Below are positions 57,280-64,000 of a DNA stretch of 64,000 bases, piece by piece (position 1 is the first letter of the stretch; each line of letters begins with the position of its first letter). The stretch covers positions 62,001-126,000 of the forward strand of contig JACKDN010000015.1 in assembly GCA_020633465.1 (NCBI GenBank). The letters run 5' to 3'. A program made the translations under genes and the position numbers. This DNA comes from Myxococcales bacterium (GTDB taxonomy: Bacteria; Myxococcota_A; Bradymonadia; UBA7976; UBA1532). The notes below the pieces were generated by a model. The model worked only from the letters and a program-made list of their open reading frames with translations. It searched no databases and was not told the DNA's origin.

Positions 57280-58281
57280 ATGACTGCACTGCTGGCCCTC
57301 GCCCTGCTCGCGCCGCGCTACGACGGCATCGCGCTGACGCCCTACTACGAGAACCCGGCCGAGGGGCTCACCTTCGACGGCATGGTCGACCACGCGGCGG
57401 GCACCGGCGCCGAGGTGCTGTCGGTGGTGGTCAGCTGGGCGCAGCCGGACGTGCGGGCCTCGCACATCGCGCCCGATCCGAAGGAGACGCAGGACGACGG
57501 ATCCGTGCGCCGCATCATCCGGCGGGCGCGCGGGCGGGGCCTGCGCGTGGTGGTGTTCCCGATCCTCTGGGTCGAGGCCCGCGACGTGGGGGAGTGGCGG
57601 GGCACGCTGCGGCCGGACGACGAGGACGCCTGGTGGCGCAGCTATCGGGCGTTCGTGCTGCATTACGCGCGCCTGGCCGCCGAGGAGCGGGCCGACGTGT
57701 TCAGCGTGGGCAGCGAGCTCGCGTCGCTGGAGGATCGGGTCGACCGCTGGCGCGCGCTGATCGCCGACGTGCGGGCGGTGTACCCCGGCGAGCTGATGTA
57801 CTCGGCCAACTGGGATCACTACGCCGACGTGCCCTTCTGGCGCGACCTGGATCTGGTCGGGCTGACGGCCTACCACCGGCTGACCGAGGGGCTGGATCCG
57901 ACGGTGGACGAGCTGGTGGCGGCCTGGCAGCCGATCAAGGCGCGGCTGCTGGGCTTCGCCGCGCGGGTGGGGCGGCCGATGGTGTTCACCGAGCTGGGGT
58001 ATCCCGCGACGGACGGCGCCGCGCGCTCGCCCTGGGACTACACCGGCAACCGCACGATCGACTTCGAGGAGCAGCGGCGCTGCTTCGAGGCCTTCCGCCG
58101 GGTGTGGGGCGCCGAGTCGGCGCTGGCCGGGGTGCTGTTCTGGAACTGGTGGGGGCCGGGGCACGACGACGCCGGCTGGTACAATCCGCGCGGCAAGCCG
58201 GCCGAGGCCGAGGTGCGCGCCTGGTTCGAGGGCCGCGCCGGGCGCGTCGGTGCACGAATTGGACCGGCGACTTACAGGTAG
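57280..58281 (+). CDS. GH113-like glycoside hydrolase
   Basis: 333 residues. TIM barrel with 'VVVFPILWVE', acid/base Glu in FSVGSELASLE near 148 and nucleophile Glu in VFTELGYPATDGAA near 237, 'GVLFWNWWGPGHDDAGWYNPRGKPA' at the end. These match the GH113 (beta-mannanase) clan; the substrate could be beta-mannan or another glycan. A signal peptide is weak (short hydrophobic N-terminus MTALLALALLAPRY), so location is uncertain. The promoter of the next gene lies within its last 25 bases. Confidence 0.83.
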   Translation: MTALLALALLAPRYDGIALTPYYENPAEGLTFDGMVDHAAGTGAEVLSVVVSWAQPDVRASHIAPDPKETQDDGSVRRIIRRARGRGLRVVVFPILWVEARDVGEWRGTLRPDDEDAWWRSYRAFVLHYARLAAEERADVFSVGSELASLEDRVDRWRALIADVRAVYPGELMYSANWDHYADVPFWRDLDLVGLTAYHRLTEGLDPTVDELVAAWQPIKARLLGFAARVGRPMVFTELGYPATDGAARSPWDYTGNRTIDFEEQRRCFEAFRRVWGAESALAGVLFWNWWGPGHDDAGWYNPRGKPAEAEVRAWFEGRAGRVGARIGPATYR

Positions 58282-58287
58282 GATAAT
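58259..58287 (+). promoter_or_regulatory. Promoter of the SPOR gene
   Basis: TTGGAC (58259-58264), 17-base spacer, GATAAT (58282-58287). It overlaps the end of the GH113-like gene. TAGGAT (58279-58284) overlaps the same box. Confidence 0.55.
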
Positions 58288-58323
58288 GTGGGCGGGCTCA
58301 ACGGTGAGACCCACGGAGGCGCC

Positions 58324-59174
58324 ATGCGCGATCTGGACCGGATGCGGGAGAAGATCGAGGTTCGCCTCGAGCCGCGACAGGTGGTGATGCTGGCCCTGGC
58401 CACCACCGTGTTCTCGGGCGGCCTCTTCGCGGCGGGCTACGCGGTCGGTCAGCGGCAGGCGCCGCCTGCGGTGGCCGCGGCCGACGATCTGGCCACGCTC
58501 GACGCGGCCGAGGTGCCGGCCGAGCCGACGCAGCCGGCGATGAGCCCGGCCTCGGCGCTGGGCGAGGTGGAGTTCCTGTTCCCCAACACGCTCGGCTCGC
58601 GCCCGGCGCGCCAGCGGCCCACGCCCAAGCCGATGCGGCTGCCGGCCGAGGTGGTGGCGCCGGCCGCGGCCGCGCGCCGCCGACGAAGCGCGCGCAGCCG
58701 GCGAAGCGGCCCGCCGCCCCGACGCCGGCGCCGCGCGCGCGCGTGGTGGAGGACGCGCCGGCCCCAGCCCGCCCGGCGCTGCAGGTGCCGCGCATCGCGG
58801 TCGCGCCGATCGCGGCGGCCCCGATCGCGGCGCCGGCGCCCGAGAAGGAGGCACCGCTGCCGCCGCCGCCCGACGAGGACGAGCCGCCGACCGCCGAGCC
58901 GGACGCGCCCGCCGAGGCGGCGCTGGTGGCGCCGCGCAAGCTGACGCTGCAGGTGAAGGCGGCCAAGGAGAAGGCCGAGGCCGACGCGTTCGTGGCCGAG
59001 CTCCGGCGCGCGGGCTTCGAGCCGCACGTCATCCTCGCCGACGTGCCGGGCAAGGGCCGCTTCTATCGGGTGCGGGTGGGGCGCTTCGAGTCGATGCCCG
59101 AGGCGCGGGACTTCCAGCGCAAGTACAAGGCGCTGAGTGGTCAGCCCGACGGGGGCTTCATCACCGACCTCTGA
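58324..59174 (+). CDS. SPOR-domain membrane protein with a frameshift near 58670-58685
   Basis: ATG at 58324 with GGAGG upstream. Residues 25-43 are a membrane helix ('VVMLALATTVFSGGLFAAGYAVG'), then a Pro/Ala-rich periplasmic stretch. The frame switches by one base in GC-rich repeats (CGCGCGCCGCCG around 58671-58682): with one CG less, the protein reads on as APAAAAPPTKRAQPAKRPAAP and continues in the frame starting at 58743 to 'RPALQVPRIAVAPIAA', then the SPOR domain ('LTLQVKAAKEKAEADAFVAEL', 'GFEPHVILADVPGKGRFYRVRVGRFES') which binds denuded peptidoglycan glycan strands at the division site. The intact protein has about 283 residues. Confidence 0.8.
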
Positions 59175-59193
59175 TCGCCGACCGCTGATCGCC
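59167..59193. repeat. 14-base tandem duplication around a stop codon
   Basis: ACCTCTGATCGCCG and ACCGCTGATCGCCA (59167-59180, 59181-59194) differ at two bases. The first copy contains the SPOR stop. Like the 55157 repeat, it lies at a convergent gene junction. Confidence 0.6.
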
Positions 59194-59201
59194 AGCGGGG
59201 C

Positions 59202-59744
59202 TCAGCGGGTCTCCTGCCAGCGATCCGGATCCGGCTCGCCGTCCCCGTCCTCGTCGCTGCCGCGCCGCAGCAGCTTGCCGTCCGCGTAGTGCTCCCAGTA
59301 GTCGATGCGCCCGTCGTTGTCGGTGTCGCTCTCGATGCGCACCAGCGCCCCGTCCTCGTAGTACTTGAACAGGTCGGGCTTCTGGTCGAAGTCGATGTCG
59401 ACCTCTTTGCGCACCAGCTTGCCGTTCTCGTAGAAGCCCGTGACGTCGACCTTGCCGTCGAAGTCCATGTCCATCTCGTCGCGCTCGACGGCCCCCGCGA
59501 GGCCGTAGTAGCGCCAGATGTCCACCTTGCCGTCGAAGTTGACGTCGTACTCCTTGCGGAGCAGGACGTCCTTGCCTTCGACCGAGCGGAAGAACTTCCA
59601 CACGTCGGGCACGCCGTCGTTGTTGAGGTCGTAGCGGCTCGATCCGTCGGCCGCGTCGCCGCCCTTGGCGGGCGCGTCGCTCTTGGTCGGAGTGCTGCTG
59701 CAGCCGCTGACCGCGAGGGCCAGCGCCAGGTACGCGTACTTCAT
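59202..59744 (-). CDS. Lipoprotein with six Ca-binding dockerin/thrombospondin-3-like repeats
   Basis: 180 residues from the ATG at 59744 (an upstream in-frame ATG at 59777 would lengthen the signal and has no support). Lipobox VSGC (Cys near 15). Six DxNxDGxxD-type loops in about 29-residue repeats: DLNNDGVPDVW, DVNFDGKVDIW, DMDFDGKVDVT, DIDFDQKPDLF, DTDNDGRIDYW, DEDGDGEPD. The fourth has Gln instead of Gly and may be impaired. Each loop is followed by a Tyr/Trp-Tyr strand (RYYGLAG, FYENGK, YYEDGA, HYADGK), so it is likely a linear Ca-stabilised rod on the cell surface. Confidence 0.82.
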   Translation of the reverse strand: MKYAYLALALAVSGCSSTPTKSDAPAKGGDAADGSSRYDLNNDGVPDVWKFFRSVEGKDVLLRKEYDVNFDGKVDIWRYYGLAGAVERDEMDMDFDGKVDVTGFYENGKLVRKEVDIDFDQKPDLFKYYEDGALVRIESDTDNDGRIDYWEHYADGKLLRRGSDEDGDGEPDPDRWQETR

Positions 59745-59776
59745 CGGAATCGCTCGGAATCCGCTGGGACGCCCCA

Positions 59777-59805
59777 TTCATCGGCCACAAAGGCGGCGGA
59801 GTCAA
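59777..59805 (-). promoter_or_regulatory. Promoter of the Ca-repeat lipoprotein gene
   Basis: Minus strand: TTGACT (59800-59805), 17-base spacer, GATGAA (59777-59782). Confidence 0.4.
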
Positions 59806-59902
59806 GGCAGGTGTGCGGGAAGCACCGAGCGCTCGGCGGCGGTTGGGGCCCCCGGGCGGCGCCGTCGGCGCGGTGTCTCGGCCCTCCGCCACGCGGCGCC
59901 GG

Positions 59903-59931
59903 TTGCATTGCCGGACCCCGGTTCCTAGAAT
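59903..59931 (+). promoter_or_regulatory. Promoter of the lepA-lepB-pyrRB operon
   Basis: TTGCAT (59903-59908), 17-base spacer, TAGAAT (59926-59931); the best sigma70-like site in the window. Leader of about 25 bases with TGAGG before the ATG at 59962. Confidence 0.6.
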
Positions 59932-59961
59932 GCGCCGGATTTTCTGAGGTTCCAGCGCTTC

Positions 59962-61758
59962 ATGCCCCGAAACGTCCGTAATTTCGCGATTATCGCTCAC
60001 ATCGACCACGGGAAGTCGACCCTGGCCGACCGCATCCTCTCGCTGACCGGCGGCGTGAGCGACCGCGAGCATCGCGAACAGTTCCTCGACAGCATGGACC
60101 TCGAGCGCGAGCGGGGCATCACGATCAAGGCGCAGGCGGTGCGGCTCAGCTGGACGGCCGCCGACGGCCAGACCTACGAGCTGAACCTGATCGACACGCC
60201 GGGCCACGTCGACTTCACCTACGAGGTGTCGCGCAGCCTGGCCGCCTGCGAGGGCGCGCTGCTGGTGGTCGACGCCTCGCAGGGCGTCGAGGCGCAGACG
60301 ATGGCCAACGTCTACCTGGCGCTGGACAACGACCTCGAGCTGGTGCCGGTGCTGAACAAGATCGATCTGCCGGCGGCGGATCCCGATCGGGTGAAGGCCG
60401 AGATCGAGGAGACCATCGGCCTCGACACCAGCATCGCGATCAACATCTCGGCGAAGACGGGCGAGGGCGTGCCGGCGGTGCTGCAGGCGCTGATCGATTA
60501 CGTGCCGCCGCCCGAGGATCACAGCGACGAGCCCCTGCGCGCCCTCATCTTCGACAGCTGGTACGACAACTACCGCGGCGTGATCATCCTGGTGCGGGTG
60601 GTCGACGGGAAGATCGAGAAGGGCAGCAAGATCTACACGATGGCCACCGAGAAGCAGTTCGAGGTGCTCGAGGTGGGCTGCTTCACGCCGGGCGCCACCG
60701 CCGTGCCGGCCCTGGTGTCGGGCGACGTCGGCTTCGTCATCGCCAACATCAAGGAGGTGCGCGACGCGCGGGTGGGCGACACGGTCGTCGACTACGCGAA
60801 GCGCGCGCAGCTGAAGCCGCTGGCCGGCTTCAAAGAGGTCATCCCGGTCGTCTTCTCGGGGCTGTTCCCGGTGGTCTCGTCGGACTACGGGCAGCTGCGC
60901 GAGGCCCTCGAGAAGCTGCGGCTGAACGACGCCGCCTTCAGCTTCGAGCCCGAGACCTCGGCCGCCCTGGGCTTCGGCTTCCGCTGCGGCTTCCTGGGCC
61001 TGCTGCACCTCGAGATCGTGCAGGAGCGCCTCGAGCGTGAGTTCGACATGGATCTGATCACCACCGCGCCGACGGTGATCTACCAGGTCGACACGACCGA
61101 CGGTGAGACGCTGAAGGTCGACAACCCGGCGCTGCTGCCGGATCCGACCGAGATCGCCGAGATCCGCGAGCCCTACATCCGGTCGACCATCCACGTGCCC
61201 ACCGAGTACTGCGGGCAGGTGCTGAAGCTGTGCGAGGAGCGCCGCGGCATCCAGACGCAGCTCGCCTACAGCGGCACCAACCGCATGCTCATCCACTACG
61301 ACCTGCCGCTGAGCGAGGTCGTGTTCGACTTCTTCGATCGCCTCAAGAGCGTCACCCGGGGCTACGGCAGCTTCGAGTACGAGGTGGCCGACTATCGCCC
61401 GGGCGCCCTGGTGAAGCTGGACGTGCGGCTCAACGGCGAGATCGTCGACGCGCTGTCGATCATCGTGCACCGCGAGCGCGCCTACGAGCGCGGCAAGGCG
61501 CTGTGCGAGCGGCTGCGGAAGGTGATCGATCGCCAGCAGTACGACGTCGCCATCCAGGCGGCCATCGGCAACAAGATCATCTCGCGCGAGACCGTCAAGG
61601 CGCTGCGCAAAGACGTCACGGCGAAGTGCTACGGCGGCGACATCAGCCGGAAGCGGAAGCTGCTCGAGAAGCAGAAGGCGGGCAAGAAGCGCATGAAGCA
61701 GGTGGGCAACGTCGAGATCCCCCAGGAGGCGTTCCTGGCCGTGCTGAAGGTGGACTGA
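59962..61758 (+). CDS. lepA: Elongation factor 4 (LepA)
   Basis: 598 residues, full length. G1 AHIDHGKST at 12-20, switch I 'ERERGITIKAQ', G3 DTPGHVDF, G4 NKIDLP, then LepA-specific C-terminal domain 'YGSFEYEVADYRPGALVKLD' and 'AKCYGGDISRKRKLLEKQKAGKKRMK'. It is a ribosomal back-translocase or biogenesis GTPase. First gene of an operon with lepB (1-base gap), pyrR and pyrB. Confidence 0.97.
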   Translation: MPRNVRNFAIIAHIDHGKSTLADRILSLTGGVSDREHREQFLDSMDLERERGITIKAQAVRLSWTAADGQTYELNLIDTPGHVDFTYEVSRSLAACEGALLVVDASQGVEAQTMANVYLALDNDLELVPVLNKIDLPAADPDRVKAEIEETIGLDTSIAINISAKTGEGVPAVLQALIDYVPPPEDHSDEPLRALIFDSWYDNYRGVIILVRVVDGKIEKGSKIYTMATEKQFEVLEVGCFTPGATAVPALVSGDVGFVIANIKEVRDARVGDTVVDYAKRAQLKPLAGFKEVIPVVFSGLFPVVSSDYGQLREALEKLRLNDAAFSFEPETSAALGFGFRCGFLGLLHLEIVQERLEREFDMDLITTAPTVIYQVDTTDGETLKVDNPALLPDPTEIAEIREPYIRSTIHVPTEYCGQVLKLCEERRGIQTQLAYSGTNRMLIHYDLPLSEVVFDFFDRLKSVTRGYGSFEYEVADYRPGALVKLDVRLNGEIVDALSIIVHRERAYERGKALCERLRKVIDRQQYDVAIQAAIGNKIISRETVKALRKDVTAKCYGGDISRKRKLLEKQKAGKKRMKQVGNVEIPQEAFLAVLKVD

Positions 61759-61759
61759 G

Positions 61760-62788
61760 ATGACCGGTCGCGCCCGCCTGGGCAAGGCGCGCAAGCGCGC
61801 GCGACACGGCGCCAAGCAGGCCCGCCTGCTGCTGAAGAAGCACGGCCACAAGATCGATCCGGCGCACCGCGCCGAGGTGCAGGCCGCGCTCGACAAGCTC
61901 GAGCAGGCCACCGCGGGCAGCGACGTCGCGGCGGTGTACGACGCCCTGAAGACGCTCGACGAGCGGGTCGACGAGCGCCTCGGTCACCTGCGCAAGAGCC
62001 CCACCCGCGAGTACGTGGAGTCGATCGGCGTCGCGGTGCTGATCGCCCTGCTGCTGCGCGCCTTCATCGTCGAGGCCTTCACCATCCCGTCCGGATCGAT
62101 GATCCCGACGCTGGCGGTGGGCGACTTCCTGTTCGTCAACAAGCTGTCCTACGGCGTGCGGCTGCCCTTCGTGAACCGCATGTTGTGGCAGTGGGACGCG
62201 CCCGAGCGGGGCGACGTGGTGGTGTTCGTCTACCCCTGCGATCCCTCGCTGGACTACATCAAGCGCGTGGTGGGGCTGCCCGGCGACACGGTGTACGTGG
62301 ATCCCAACGGCTTCGCCTTCGTCAACGGCGAGCTGGCCACCGAGGCCTCGCAGGGCCGCTTCGACGCCTACGACGACTACCGCGGCAGCGAGCCGTCGAC
62401 CAACAACTGCGGGCCCTTCCTCGACAAGTTCGCCGCGCGCCTCGACGGCACGTCGTTCGTGGCGCTGCACTGCGGCGGCGCCGAGCCGATGAGCCCGCGG
62501 GTGGACGACGTGCGCACCTGGGAGCCCCTGTCGCAGTACCGCAACTGCGCGCCCGACGCGCCGCCGATGCGCCGCCCCTGGAAGGTGCCCGAGGGGCACG
62601 TCTTCGTGATGGGCGACAACCGGCGCAACTCGCAGGACAGCCGCTTCTGGGGCTTCGTGCCCTTCGGGTCGATCAAGGGCAAGGCGATGTTCATCTGGCT
62701 CAGCTGGGACGGCGGGCCGCCCCTGAGCCGCCCCTGGGAGAAGATCCGCTGGGATCGTCTCTTCCAGGGCATCCACCACAGCACCTGA
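61760..62788 (+). CDS. lepB: Signal peptidase I
   Basis: 342 residues. One membrane helix at about 88-104, then the Ser/Lys dyad: Ser113 in IPSGSM and Lys168 in DYIKRVVGLPGD; box E 'VMGDNRRNSQDSRFWGFVP'. An 80-residue basic helical N-terminal extension and an inserted domain with three Cys between boxes D and E (NGELATEA to YRNCAPD) are larger than in E. coli-type enzymes. It removes signal peptides at the inner membrane. The lepA-lepB order is common in bacteria. Confidence 0.95.
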   Translation: MTGRARLGKARKRARHGAKQARLLLKKHGHKIDPAHRAEVQAALDKLEQATAGSDVAAVYDALKTLDERVDERLGHLRKSPTREYVESIGVAVLIALLLRAFIVEAFTIPSGSMIPTLAVGDFLFVNKLSYGVRLPFVNRMLWQWDAPERGDVVVFVYPCDPSLDYIKRVVGLPGDTVYVDPNGFAFVNGELATEASQGRFDAYDDYRGSEPSTNNCGPFLDKFAARLDGTSFVALHCGGAEPMSPRVDDVRTWEPLSQYRNCAPDAPPMRRPWKVPEGHVFVMGDNRRNSQDSRFWGFVPFGSIKGKAMFIWLSWDGGPPLSRPWEKIRWDRLFQGIHHST

Positions 62789-62797
62789 GGGGGCGCC

Positions 62798-63355
62798 GTG
62801 GGCACGCTGGTCGATCGGCGCCAGGCCATGGACGCCACCGCCATGCGCCGGGCCATCCGCCGCCTGGCCCACGAGATCATCGAGCGCGCGCCCGATCTGC
62901 AGCGGCTGGCGCTGGTGGGGGTGCGCACCCGCGGCGTGCCCCTGGCGCGTCGGCTGCAGGCGCTGATCGCCGAGGCCGAGGGCGTCTCGCCGCCGGTGGG
63001 CGAGCTGGACATCACGCTGTACCGCGACGACGTCTTCGACGGGCTGGCCATCCCCGAGGTGCGGCCCACGCTGCTGCCCTTCGAGGTGCAGGGGCGGGCC
63101 ATCGTCCTGGTGGACGACGTGCTGTTCACCGGGCGCACCACGCGCGCGGCGCTGGACGCGGTGATGGACTGGGGGCGCCCCGAGCACGTGCGGCTGGCGG
63201 TGCTGGTCGACCGCGGCCACCGCGAGCTGCCCCTGCACGCCGACTTCGTGGGCCTGACGCTGGAGACCACGCGCGACGAGTCGGTGCGCGTGCGCCTGGT
63301 CGAGACCGACGGCGAGGATCGCGTCGACGTGCGCGGCCGGGAGGGGGCGTGGTGA
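62798..63355 (+). CDS. pyrR: Bifunctional pyrimidine operon regulator / uracil phosphoribosyltransferase PyrR
   Basis: 185 residues; GTG at 62798 with GGGGG upstream. PRTase fold: 'IIERAPDLQRLALVGVRTRGVPLARRL', 'ITLYRDDV' and the PRPP loop IVLVDDVLFTGRTTRAALDA. It binds pyr mRNA in Gram-positives; here no attenuator can precede it (only nine bases after lepB), so its regulatory role is uncertain and it may act mainly as an enzyme. The stop overlaps the pyrB start (GTGA). Confidence 0.93.
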   Translation: MGTLVDRRQAMDATAMRRAIRRLAHEIIERAPDLQRLALVGVRTRGVPLARRLQALIAEAEGVSPPVGELDITLYRDDVFDGLAIPEVRPTLLPFEVQGRAIVLVDDVLFTGRTTRAALDAVMDWGRPEHVRLAVLVDRGHRELPLHADFVGLTLETTRDESVRVRLVETDGEDRVDVRGREGAW

Positions 63356-64000
63356 GGATTCGCCGGCACCTGCTCGAGCTGGCGCGGCTGTCGCGCGAGG
63401 ACATCGTCGGCCTGCTCGACCTGGCCGACAGCTTCGGCGGCATCAGTCGGCGGCCGATCAAGAAGGTGCCGACCCTGCGCGGTCGCACGGTGGTCAACCT
63501 GTTCCTCGAGGCGTCCACGCGCACCCGCAGCAGCTTCGAGCTGGCGGCCAAGCGCCTCAGCGCCGACACCCTCAACATCAGCGGCGGCTCGAGCAGCGTG
63601 GTGAAGGGCGAGACGCTGCTCGACACCGCGCGCAACCTGGCCGCCTATCAGCCCGACATCATCGTGCTGCGCCACGGCTCGGCGGGCGCGCCGCACCTGC
63701 TGGCCCAGCACATCGACGCCTCGATCGTGAACGCCGGCGACGGCCTGCACGAGCACCCGACGCAGGGCCTGCTCGACCTGTTGACCATCCGGCAGCACAA
63801 GCGTCGGATCGAGGGGCTGAAGGTGGCGATCATCGGCGACATCGCGCACAGCCGCGTGGCCCGCTCGGGCATCGTCGGGCTGAGCCGCCTGGGCGCCGAG
63901 GTGGTGGTCTGCGGCCCGCCGACGATGCTGCCGCCCGGCATCGAGGCCCTGGGCTGTCGCGCCACGCCCCGCCGCGACGAGGCGGTGGCCGACGCCGACG
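63352..64000 (+). CDS. pyrB: Aspartate carbamoyltransferase catalytic chain, 3' truncated by window edge
   Basis: 216 residues visible from the GTG at 63352 (overlapping the pyrR stop); the frame is open at the window end. Carbamoyl-phosphate site FLEASTRTRSSFE at about 51-63, 'HGSAGAPHLLA', 'NAGDGLHEHPTQGLLDLLTI' near 123-142, 'VAIIGDIAHSRVARSG' near 158-173. It forms carbamoyl-aspartate in pyrimidine synthesis. The rest, probably with pyrC downstream, lies outside the window. Confidence 0.96.
   Translation, partial: MRIRRHLLELARLSREDIVGLLDLADSFGGISRRPIKKVPTLRGRTVVNLFLEASTRTRSSFELAAKRLSADTLNISGGSSSVVKGETLLDTARNLAAYQPDIIVLRHGSAGAPHLLAQHIDASIVNAGDGLHEHPTQGLLDLLTIRQHKRRIEGLKVAIIGDIAHSRVARSGIVGLSRLGAEVVVCGPPTMLPPGIEALGCRATPRRDEAVADAD

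Noticed and set aside
62788..62798. PyrR attenuator before pyrR
   Set aside because: Only nine bases separate lepB and pyrR; there is no room for an antiterminator/terminator pair.

Overview
The window is about 70 % G+C with almost every codon ending in G or C. It carries several features typical of Myxococcota (former Deltaproteobacteria): MYXO-CTERM-like sorting tails (genes ending at 37240 and 41354), AgmX-type C-terminal domains (genes at 13327-14637 and 32306-34219), Cys-rich lipoproteins with Gly/Ala linkers, CpXC proteins and many small lipoproteins. I read it as chromosomal core plus lineage-specific genes of a Myxococcota bacterium. I see no phage, transposon, CRISPR array or integrated plasmid, and no gap above 300 bases; the longest gaps (9188-9471, 14638-14915, 40263-40511, 59745-59961) hold mainly promoters.

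Layout. 1-14.7 kb: a partial TIG/FG-GAP surface protein, a REC-TPR protein, a double cyclic-nucleotide-binding-like protein, a giant Met-zincin lipoprotein, PilZ-like and FHA/coiled-coil proteins, a glycosyltransferase, a 56-residue acidic protein and an AgmX-type membrane protein. 14.9-26 kb: a pseudo-protease with tilS, then ftsH, then the tightly coupled run folP-cdaA-cdaR-glmM-pdxJ-like-nnrDE-tsaC (folate, c-di-AMP, glucosamine-1-P, NAD(P)H-hydrate repair, t6A). 26-30.6 kb: hutHI on the minus strand, divergent from gph-crcB-GDPD. 30.6-38.9 kb: HhH protein, lipoproteins, a pseudokinase-GYF-AgmX hybrid, a Cys-rich lipoprotein, mutT-tsaE, and a sigma54-promoted pair of a MYXO-CTERM protein and an ECF-like sigma factor. 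39-41.4 kb: ribA, two tRNAs and a matrixin. 41.4-51.4 kb: CpXC/HEAT-like protein, metallophosphatase, PQQ-type propeller, HARE-HTH/dead Mrr protein, phosphodiester glycosidase-like protein. 51.4-64 kb: yicC-gmk, spoT, amidohydrolase, MBL phosphodiesterase, GH113-like protein, SPOR protein, Ca-repeat lipoprotein, then lepA-lepB-pyrR-pyrB running off the end.

Expression logic visible in the DNA. Nine neighbouring gene pairs share a GTGA stop/start overlap, suggesting translational coupling. Many transcription units begin with a sigma70-like pair of the form TTGNNN, 16-18 bases, TANNNT. For seven genes the -10 ends only 4-7 bases before the start codon and no ribosome binding site exists, so these mRNAs should be leaderless. 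One clear -24/-12 sigma54 site precedes 36764.

Recurring themes. Several proteins keep a fold but lose catalytic residues (PdxJ-like, DegP-like protease, protein kinase, Mrr nuclease). Three genes (nnrDE, the HARE-HTH gene, the SPOR gene) carry small indels in G, C or GC tracts that look like sequencing or slippage errors rather than decay, because the correct protein continues in the adjacent frame.
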